This document shows positions 58,766 through 64,000 of a stretch of 64,000 nt of DNA, one piece after another. How positions within the stretch are numbered: position 1 is the first letter of the stretch; every line of letters begins with the position of its first letter. The stretch is taken from NCBI RefSeq assembly GCF_002795825.1, contig NZ_CP018800.1, forward strand, positions 1,798,001-1,862,000, written 5' to 3'. The notes under the pieces are model-generated. The model saw only the letters and a list, made by a program, of their open reading frames with translations. It did not search any database and was not told the DNA's origin. Both the position numbers and the translations under genes were made by a program. Origin of the DNA: Mariprofundus ferrinatatus (lineage in GTDB: Bacteria > Pseudomonadota > Zetaproteobacteria > Mariprofundales > Mariprofundaceae).

Positions 58766-59497
58766 ATGACATGCCGCCTTTATATCGACTGCGATCTTGC
58801 TCCCGGCAGCAGCGTTGAGCTGCCTGCCGATCAGAGCCACTACCTGCACACTGTGATGCGCCTGGGCGCCGGTGATTGCGTGATTCTTTTCAACGGCCGA
58901 GCAGGCGAATATTCAGGCACGATCAAAACCCTCTCCAAACAGAGGGCGACCATTCACCTGCAATCATTTTCCGATATCGATCGCGAAATGCCCTGTCGCG
59001 TGCATATCGTGCAGGCCGCCTGTCGCAGTGAAAAAATTGACTCGATCCTTCAAAAAGGGACAGAACTGGGGGCGGCGAGCTTTCATATTGTGCGAAGCGA
59101 GCGCTCGTCCCTGAAACTGGAAGGAGGACGGCTGAACAAGCGCCTGGAGCGCTGGCAGAAAATTATTTCAGAAGCCGCAGAGCAGAGCGAACGTACCGCC
59201 ATGCCGGAGATCAACTGGCTCGACAAACTCACCGACAGTCCCGCAACAGGCCTCTGTTACGCCCTACATCCGGAAACCGACACCCACTGGTCTGCCGAAA
59301 AAGAGAACATCATCGCTGCAAAAGATATCACACTGGCGATTGGCCCCGAAGGAGGCTGGAGCCCGCGTGACATAGAGCTCCTTGCTTCCCTTGGCTTTAA
59401 AAGCCTGACCTTCGGCCCTCGCATTATGCGCACCGAAACAGCAGCCCCTGCCCTGCTGGCTGCGATTCAGTCGCTTATCGACAGCCAAGCCATTTAA
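58766..59497 (+). CDS. rsmE: 16S rRNA (uracil-1498-N3)-methyltransferase
   Basis: A SPOUT-class enzyme that methylates U1498 in the decoding centre. I chose the ATG at 58766, which begins MTCRLYID as family members do, over one 23 codons upstream. It gives 243 residues. Features are the PUA-like N-terminus (HYLHTVMRLGAGDCVILFNG), QKGTELGAASFHIVRSERS, EAAEQSERTAMPEI, and the knot that binds SAM (LAIGPEGGWSPRDIELL; GPRIMRTETAAPALLAAI). Confidence 0.93.
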   Translation: MTCRLYIDCDLAPGSSVELPADQSHYLHTVMRLGAGDCVILFNGRAGEYSGTIKTLSKQRATIHLQSFSDIDREMPCRVHIVQAACRSEKIDSILQKGTELGAASFHIVRSERSSLKLEGGRLNKRLERWQKIISEAAEQSERTAMPEINWLDKLTDSPATGLCYALHPETDTHWSAEKENIIAAKDITLAIGPEGGWSPRDIELLASLGFKSLTFGPRIMRTETAAPALLAAIQSLIDSQAI

Positions 59498-59528
59498 CGG
59501 GTAAAATAGGCAGCCGCAAATCAGGCCG

Positions 59529-59604
59529 GCCGATGTAGCTCAGTTGGTAGAGCAGCTCACTCGTAATGAGCAGGTCAGCGGTTCAAATCCGCTCATCGGC
59601 TCCA
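59529..59604 (+). tRNA. tRNA-Thr (anticodon CGT)
   Basis: A complete 76-base cloverleaf. The acceptor stem GCCGATG/CATCGGC is perfect, the D-arm is GCTCAGTTGGTAGAGC, and the anticodon stem GCTCA/TGAGC closes the loop CTCGTAA with CGT at positions 34-36. The T-arm is GCGGTTCAAATCCGC. The CCA end is encoded (59602-59604). CGT reads the threonine codon ACG. Confidence 0.96.
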
Positions 59605-59619
59605 TCTTGCAATAGTACG

Positions 59620-60198
59620 TTATCGGACAGTAACACCCTTGATCACGACGGGAACGACGGGCACATCATCGTATTGCCTTACGGATGTGGTCTGTACCAT
59701 GGAGATTTCGTCAACCACATCCATGCCTTTGGTCACCTTGCCGAACACGGCATACCCCCAACCATTCATGTTGCGGGATCTAAAATCGAGAAAGCCGTTA
59801 TCCTTCAGGTTGATGAAGAACTGCGAGGTGGCCGAATGCGGGTCGCCGGTGCGCGCCATAGCCAGGGTGCCGCGAAGGTTTTTCAGGCCGTTATCGGCTT
59901 CGTTCCTGATCGGGGAAGCAGTTGGCCGCTCTCTGAAGTCCGCCTCAAAACCACCGCCCTGAATCATGAAGCCCGGAATTACCCTGTGGAAAACGGTACC
60001 GTCATATGCGGCGGCAAGCGCATACCTGAGAAAATTATTCACGGTTTCAGGCGCCCTGTCGGCGTACAGCTCAATTTCAATACTGCCCTTCGTTGTCTGA
60101 ATCTCGACATGGCGACGGGCATCCTCGGCACTGGCCATACCTACAGCAGATGCAAATATCATTGCGAATACAAGACTCTTCATTAACAGCTTCATCAT
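59620..60198 (-). CDS. periplasmic cyclophilin-type peptidyl-prolyl isomerase
   Basis: A 192-residue cyclophilin with an N-terminal signal peptide (about 1-24, ending GMASA), so probably periplasmic like PpiA. Catalytic-site motifs are FHRVIPGFMIQGGGFEADF (Arg and Phe), LAMARTGDPHSATSQFFINL and YAVFGKVTKGMDVVDEI. It catalyses cis-trans isomerisation at proline during folding of exported proteins. There are three possible ATG starts within six codons. It is convergent with the tRNA. Confidence 0.92.
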   Translation of the reverse strand: MMKLLMKSLVFAMIFASAVGMASAEDARRHVEIQTTKGSIEIELYADRAPETVNNFLRYALAAAYDGTVFHRVIPGFMIQGGGFEADFRERPTASPIRNEADNGLKNLRGTLAMARTGDPHSATSQFFINLKDNGFLDFRSRNMNGWGYAVFGKVTKGMDVVDEISMVQTTSVRQYDDVPVVPVVIKGVTVR

Positions 60199-60313
60199 CA
60201 GATACCCCCAAACAACTGCAGCAGCAAAAAAGCGCTACCACTTCCAGACAATACAGGAGCACAACCCTGATTCATCCATGCGATACTCTGCAACCCTAAA
60301 CTCTTTCCATAGT

Positions 60314-60329
60314 AGTGATCCGGATCACA
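60314..60329. promoter_or_regulatory. CRP/FNR-like operator upstream of the first micropeptide gene
   Basis: AGTGA-N6-TCACA matches nine of ten bases of the E. coli CRP consensus TGTGA-N6-TCACA. The inner 14 bases, GTGATCCGGATCAC, are a perfect palindrome. Its centre is 63.5 bases from the micropeptide start at 60385. FNR-type consensus (TTGAT-N4-ATCAA) matches eight of ten. Confidence 0.6.
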
Positions 60330-60384
60330 TCCCCACCGGCTTTTCCGCAGAGGGTGCCGCCCCCACTGTTTAAAGGAGTAGAAT

Positions 60385-60453
60385 ATGATCAAGTTCGATA
60401 TCGCATACACTGCGCTGACTCTGGCCTGTTTTTTCGTAGCCGCTTCCATCTAG
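60385..60453 (+). CDS. 22-residue single-helix membrane peptide (micropeptide 1)
   Basis: I do not recognise a family. The short frame has an excellent ribosome site, AAAGGAG, nine to ten bases before the ATG. The peptide begins MIKFDIAYTAL and is then almost wholly hydrophobic (LACFFVAASI), long enough for one membrane span. Its neighbour at 60551 encodes a related peptide (identical at 8 of 22 aligned positions, shared FDI, TL, F and V). Both have a CRP-like box at nearly the same distance upstream. That argues for real genes. The function is unknown. Confidence 0.55.
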   Translation: MIKFDIAYTALTLACFFVAASI

Positions 60454-60477
60454 GGCTGCCCTGGCAGACACCTTTTG

Positions 60478-60493
60478 TGTGACATAAAACACA
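60478..60493. promoter_or_regulatory. CRP-like operator upstream of the second micropeptide gene
   Basis: TGTGA-N6-ACACA matches nine of ten bases of the CRP consensus. Its centre is 65.5 bases from the start at 60551, close to the spacing of the first copy. A possible -10, GATACT (60514-60519), lies where a class II activator at -41.5 would require it. Confidence 0.5.
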
Positions 60494-60550
60494 GTCACAG
60501 CTTCGAATCGACAGATACTTCTCCGCATCAACACTCTGGGAGGGGTTAGC

Positions 60551-60622
60551 ATGTTAGAATTCGATATTACCATTTCACTGATTACACTGACCGGCTTTTA
60601 TGTCGGCACTGTCCTGATCTAA
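60551..60622 (+). CDS. 23-residue single-helix membrane peptide (micropeptide 2)
   Basis: A paralogue of the peptide at 60385. It begins MLEFDITISLI and continues TLTGFYVGTVLI, which is one hydrophobic segment with a single acidic pair near the N-terminus. The ribosome site is GGGAGGGG, about five bases before the ATG. The frame ends TAA 21 bases before the convergent glycosylase stop. The family is unknown. Small respiratory-oxidase or stress peptides of this size exist (CydX, CcoM), but no sequence match to those is visible. Confidence 0.55.
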   Translation: MLEFDITISLITLTGFYVGTVLI

Positions 60623-60643
60623 AGCCGCAAACCTGTAACTGAT

Positions 60644-61423
60644 TCAGCCTCTTATTTCACGGTGGCGGGAGAGAAGGGCCTGCAGGTCCTGCCAGCTCTT
60701 CTGTTTCTGCTGCGGAGAACGCAGCAGGTAAGCGGGATGGTAGGTCACCCAGGCCGGGATACCCTGATAGTCGTGCCAGCGGCCACGCAGCGAACCGAGC
60801 GGCGAATCGGTCTCCAGCACCGTCTGTGCAGCTACGCGACCGAGAAGGCAGATCAGTTTCGGCTGCAGCAGCTCAAGCTGCTGCTCGAACCAGAGGTTGC
60901 AGGCCTGCACCTCATCGACACGGGGATCGCGATTATTCGGCGGCCTGCATTTGATCGTATTCATGATATAGACCTGTTCACGATCCATGCCGATCGCAGT
61001 CAGCATACGATCAAGCAACTGTCCGGCACGACCTACAAACGGCTCGCCTTTGATATCCTCATCACGACCGGGCGCCTCGCCGATAAACACGATATCAGCC
61101 TGCGGATTACCCACCCCGAACACCACATTCGTTCGCGTATCGGCCAAACTGCAGAGGCGGCATGTTGAGGCCTGCCTTGCCAGATCTTCGAGCGATCCGG
61201 AAGCAGCTTCTACCACGGGAATATCGACAGAGGCGATTGCAGGAGCCGCGACAGAAACTTCCCCTTCCGCAACAGGGACGGTTCCCTTCTCTGCAGCAGC
61301 GGCAGGTTCAGCCACAATCCTCTCTTCTGAAGTAAAAAGGGAAACCGGTGTCTGCACACCGATTTCCCTTAAATACGTTTTTAGAAACAGCTCATTATCG
61401 GCCAAGGCCGGAAAGCCTTCCAA
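60644..61423 (-). CDS. family 4 uracil-DNA glycosylase (iron-sulfur)
   Basis: Excises uracil from DNA to start base-excision repair. The 259 residues have an N-terminal helix (ELFLKTYLREIGVQTPV), an Ala/Glu/Val-rich linker of about 50 residues and the catalytic domain. Motif 1 is FIGEAPGRDEDIKGEPFVGR, and motif 2 is TYHPAYLLRSP. Four cysteines for a 4Fe-4S cluster lie in CRLC, NTIKCRPP and VQACNLWFEQQL. The start is TTG at 61423, directly after the fbp stop. Confidence 0.92.
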   Translation of the reverse strand: MEGFPALADNELFLKTYLREIGVQTPVSLFTSEERIVAEPAAAAEKGTVPVAEGEVSVAAPAIASVDIPVVEAASGSLEDLARQASTCRLCSLADTRTNVVFGVGNPQADIVFIGEAPGRDEDIKGEPFVGRAGQLLDRMLTAIGMDREQVYIMNTIKCRPPNNRDPRVDEVQACNLWFEQQLELLQPKLICLLGRVAAQTVLETDSPLGSLRGRWHDYQGIPAWVTYHPAYLLRSPQQKQKSWQDLQALLSRHREIRG

Positions 61424-62371
61424 TCAGCCGAGCAGCGCGTCGACGTTGGTTTTTGAGCCCAGATAAACTGGCACACGCTGATGCAGCGCTTCAGGCTCGA
61501 TATCGAGCACATTGATACCGCTGCTCATCGCCTTGCCGCCGGCCTGTTCCATCACAAAGCCCATTGGAATTGCCTCGTAAAGCAGACGCAGCTTGCCGGT
61601 CGCATTCTTGTCATCAGCCGGATAGAGGAATACGCCCCCCTTGAGAAGGGTACGGTGCATATCCGCAACCATCGCACCGACATAACGCATACCGAGTCCT
61701 GTTTCAGCCTTCATACGGTCAAGGTTGTCACCCATGCCATCAAGCCACTTATCCTTGTTGGACTCGTTGACCGAGTAGTAACCGCCGGTCTCAGGAATCC
61801 GGATATCTCCATGGCTCAGCTCGAAACGCGCATCGGCAGGGTTGAATGTGTAGCCATGCACGCCATCACCAACCGAGCAGACCAACATCAGCGAAGGGCC
61901 GTAAAGCACATAGCCTGCGGCGATCACTCCCTGACCTGACTGCAGCGTATCGGATACGTGCGGACGCTCACTATTGGGGGTTTTGCGCTTCACGATGGAG
62001 AAGATCGTGCCGACAGGCCCGTCAACATCGAGGTTGGAGGAGCCGTCGAGCGGATCAACCAACACCAGATAATCGGCATGCGCATACTCGTCGATCACCA
62101 GCAGCTCCTCCTGCTCTTCGGAGCCTACTGCACAGACAAAGCCGGTGGAGCGCATCTCATCCAGGAATATCTCGTCGGAGAGAACATCCAGCATCTGCTG
62201 CTGCTCGCCCTGCACATTTTCACTGCCAGCCACGCCCAGCGCGCCCCTGAAAACAGCTCCGCGCAGAACCGCTGCAATCTCAATCGCAGCACGTCCGACG
62301 CCCTGGATGATCGGCATCATCGCAGCGCCATTGGCACCCTGTTTGGCAATATTATTCATTGTCGTCGGCAT
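61424..62371 (-). CDS. fbp: class I fructose-1,6-bisphosphatase
   Basis: Hydrolyses fructose-1,6-bisphosphate to fructose-6-phosphate, for gluconeogenesis or the Calvin cycle. The 315 residues contain the metal site VLVDPLDGSSNLDVDGPVGT (DPLDGSSN), the Glu-rich GSEEQEELLVIDEY before it, YVGAMVADMHRTLLKGGVFL and LLYEAIPMGFVMEQAGGKAM. A GGGAGGGG ribosome site precedes the ATG. It is followed without a gap by the glycosylase gene. Nothing here shows whether the cell is autotrophic. Confidence 0.96.
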   Translation of the reverse strand: MPTTMNNIAKQGANGAAMMPIIQGVGRAAIEIAAVLRGAVFRGALGVAGSENVQGEQQQMLDVLSDEIFLDEMRSTGFVCAVGSEEQEELLVIDEYAHADYLVLVDPLDGSSNLDVDGPVGTIFSIVKRKTPNSERPHVSDTLQSGQGVIAAGYVLYGPSLMLVCSVGDGVHGYTFNPADARFELSHGDIRIPETGGYYSVNESNKDKWLDGMGDNLDRMKAETGLGMRYVGAMVADMHRTLLKGGVFLYPADDKNATGKLRLLYEAIPMGFVMEQAGGKAMSSGINVLDIEPEALHQRVPVYLGSKTNVDALLG

Positions 62372-62456
62372 ATCCCCTCCCGTGTGGCTTCAAACTGAAG
62401 CGCGCTCATACTATCCAAAGCATGGCATAAATACAAAACCCTGCGCCCTGTTACTT

Positions 62457-63854
62457 TCAGGCAAGCGCCTTGAGCAATTTCCCGTGAATTCCATCAAAGC
62501 CGCCGTTGGACAGCACCAGCAGATGATCTCCGGCTTTTGCTCGTTCTCTGACTTGGGCGACAATCGTATCGGCGTCAGGCAACAGCCACGCATGAGAACC
62601 GATCGCAGCGCAAACTGCCCCGGCATCAAGCACCTCGTGATCTTGCAGGTTTCGCCGCGAAGGCTCGGCAAGGAGCACATGGTCGGCTGCCGCAAAACAG
62701 AGCGGCAATCGCTCCTGATGTATTCTGGTGCGCATGGTGTTGGAGCGCGGCTCAACGATCACCCATAGCTCGCCCTTGCTGCCTCCCCTGCGCATCGAGG
62801 CCTTGGCTGCAGCAACCATATTGGTGATGGCCGTGGGGTGATGTGCGAAATCATCGAACACCTTGATGCCTCCCGCCTCGCCGACCAGCGTCATGCGGCG
62901 ACGGATGCCGGCAAAGCTCTCATAGGCAGCAGCAATATCTTCGCGGCTGACTCCCATCGACGATGCTGCCACGGCCACTGCGCAGGCATTGGCCGCATTA
63001 TGAATACCGATCATCTCCCACTCCGCCTCAAGCCAGATTTTATTGTCGCGGTAGATACGGAATGCCGCCCCATCCTCGCTTAGAGCCTCCCACTGCCAGC
63101 GGGTATGCGCATTCGGATAACGGCCGAAGAGCACCACCGGCGTCCAGCAGCCACGGCTAAGGACATCAGTGACATGCTCCTCATCGGCATTGGCGATGAT
63201 TGTACCGTTTGCAGGCACGGTGCGGATCAGGTGATGGAACTGTGTTTTGATCGCTTCGAGGTTCGGAAAGATATCGGCATGGTCATACTCAAGATTGTTG
63301 AGAATCAGCGTGCGGGCATGATAGTGGAGAAACTTGCTGCGCTTATCGAAGAAGGCGGTGTCGTACTCATCCCCTTCCAGCACAAAGGGCTCACCCTCAC
63401 CTCGCCTAGCCCCGCCACCGAAATTCTCCGGTACGCCACCGATCAGGAAGCCGGGCTTTCTGTTCGCCACCTCCAGCATATGCGCCATAAGTGATGCGCA
63501 GGTGGTTTTGCCATGCGTCCCCGCCACCACCACGGCGTGGCGACCCGGCAGGATATGGTTGCCGACAAACTCAGGACCGGAGCAGTAGGCAAGCCCGCGT
63601 TCGAGAATCGCCTCCACCTCGACATTGCCACGCCCCATGGCATTTCCAACCACGCAGAGGTCCGGTGCAGGCTCGAGATTGGCGATATCGAAGGGGGCAA
63701 TTGCCACACCAAGCTCGGCCAGGTAATCGGACATCGGAGGATAGACCCCGGCATCGGAACCGGTGACGCGATAGCCGCAGGATTTGGCCAGTGATGCGAT
63801 CGCCGCCATGGCCGTACCGCAGACACCGAGAATATGGATATGTTTGCCGTTCAT
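62457..63854 (-). CDS. mpl: UDP-N-acetylmuramate:L-Ala-gamma-D-Glu-meso-DAP ligase
   Basis: Recycles the cell-wall tripeptide by joining it to UDP-MurNAc. The 465 residues match Mpl: Rossmann start HIHILGVCGTAMAAIASLAK, ATP loop VVVAGTHGKTTCASLMAHML, EGDEYDTAFFDKRSKFLHY, LEYDHADIFPNLEAIKTQFH and FDDFAHHPTAITNMVAAAKA. These features separate Mpl from MurC. Its presence implies meso-DAP peptidoglycan and muropeptide recycling. Confidence 0.95.
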   Translation of the reverse strand: MNGKHIHILGVCGTAMAAIASLAKSCGYRVTGSDAGVYPPMSDYLAELGVAIAPFDIANLEPAPDLCVVGNAMGRGNVEVEAILERGLAYCSGPEFVGNHILPGRHAVVVAGTHGKTTCASLMAHMLEVANRKPGFLIGGVPENFGGGARRGEGEPFVLEGDEYDTAFFDKRSKFLHYHARTLILNNLEYDHADIFPNLEAIKTQFHHLIRTVPANGTIIANADEEHVTDVLSRGCWTPVVLFGRYPNAHTRWQWEALSEDGAAFRIYRDNKIWLEAEWEMIGIHNAANACAVAVAASSMGVSREDIAAAYESFAGIRRRMTLVGEAGGIKVFDDFAHHPTAITNMVAAAKASMRRGGSKGELWVIVEPRSNTMRTRIHQERLPLCFAAADHVLLAEPSRRNLQDHEVLDAGAVCAAIGSHAWLLPDADTIVAQVRERAKAGDHLLVLSNGGFDGIHGKLLKALA

Positions 63855-63925
63855 GGGGTATGCATCATAGGGACAACGCGTAAAAATTAAATCAAAAAGA
63901 CAAGCGAAAAGAAATCGTACATGAT

Positions 63926-64000
63926 ATGCCCATGGTCCTGCACACCCTTCCCCATATCAAGGTCGAGACCGGCCCCAGTCCGGATGCCGCCGTCATCTGG
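63926..64000 (+). CDS. start of a carboxylesterase/phospholipase-type alpha/beta hydrolase (3' end missing)
   Basis: About 25 codons before the window ends. The stretch HIKVETGPSPDAAVIW is typical of the first strand of the carboxylesterase 2 family (YpfH/EstB-like), in which a LHGLG loop would follow. ATGs at 63926 and 63932 are both possible. The call rests on a short segment only. Confidence 0.5.
   Translation, partial: MPMVLHTLPHIKVETGPSPDAAVIW

Overview
The window reads as chromosomal DNA of a Gram-negative, Proteobacteria-type bacterium. The evidence is outer-membrane proteins, an MlaA lipoprotein, type IV pilus genes, a 14-gene complex I operon, a complete F-type ATP synthase operon and a one-piece tmRNA. 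Most of it is moderately GC-rich, densely packed housekeeping DNA. My best guess at lineage is a Zetaproteobacteria-like organism (Mariprofundus relatives), but this rests on overall impression and is weak. No rRNA, CRISPR array, prophage or insertion sequence was seen.

Layout, left to right. 1-4.5 kb: three overlapping plus-strand genes, namely the end of a zinc deaminase, a Tsx-like outer-membrane channel, and a large hybrid kinase with a periplasmic NMT1/THI5-like domain. 4.5-6.8 kb: a Tas-type aldo/keto reductase and an MlaA lipoprotein fused to a SPOR domain. 6.8-13.9 kb (minus): aroC, fabI, a TgpA/DUF58/MoxR transglutaminase cluster, a small zincin and an epimerase. 14.0-16.5 kb (plus): a PA2779-like/PA2778-like pair, a 55-aa Pmp3/YqaE protein and a membrane protein. 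16.5-18.9 kb: an AT-rich, probably acquired sensor kinase with an in-frame TAG. 19.0-29.9 kb: a HAD phosphatase, rho, coaE and the pilBCSRD cluster with aroE. 30-31.6 kb: a pseudouridine synthase and a YceH protein. 31.7-41.9 kb (minus): atpIBEFHAGDC, then glmU-glmS. 42.0-56.3 kb (minus): nuoABCDEFGHIJKLMN. 56.7-64 kb: ssrA, ubiC-ubiA, rsmE, tRNA-Thr, a periplasmic cyclophilin, two tiny membrane-peptide genes, a family-4 uracil-DNA glycosylase, fbp, mpl and the start of an esterase gene.

How it fits together. Complex I and ATP synthase form the respiratory core. glmU/glmS, mpl and the MlaA-SPOR protein serve the cell envelope, and ubiC/ubiA start ubiquinone synthesis for complex I. pilS/pilR form a two-component pair embedded among the pilus assembly genes. 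The first three genes look like a translationally coupled unit that might import and sense a nucleobase-like compound.

The strongest candidate for something undescribed lies at 60314-60622. Two homologous single-helix peptides of 22 and 23 residues each have a good ribosome-binding site. Each also has a CRP-like palindrome centred almost exactly the same distance upstream (about 64 and 66 bases), as if a whole regulator-box-plus-micropeptide unit had been duplicated. Other items worth a look are the TAG that replaces a conserved PAS tryptophan codon, the double-glycine site in the PA2779-like protein next to a C39-like peptidase, the MlaA-SPOR fusion and the AT-hook-like extension of Rho.
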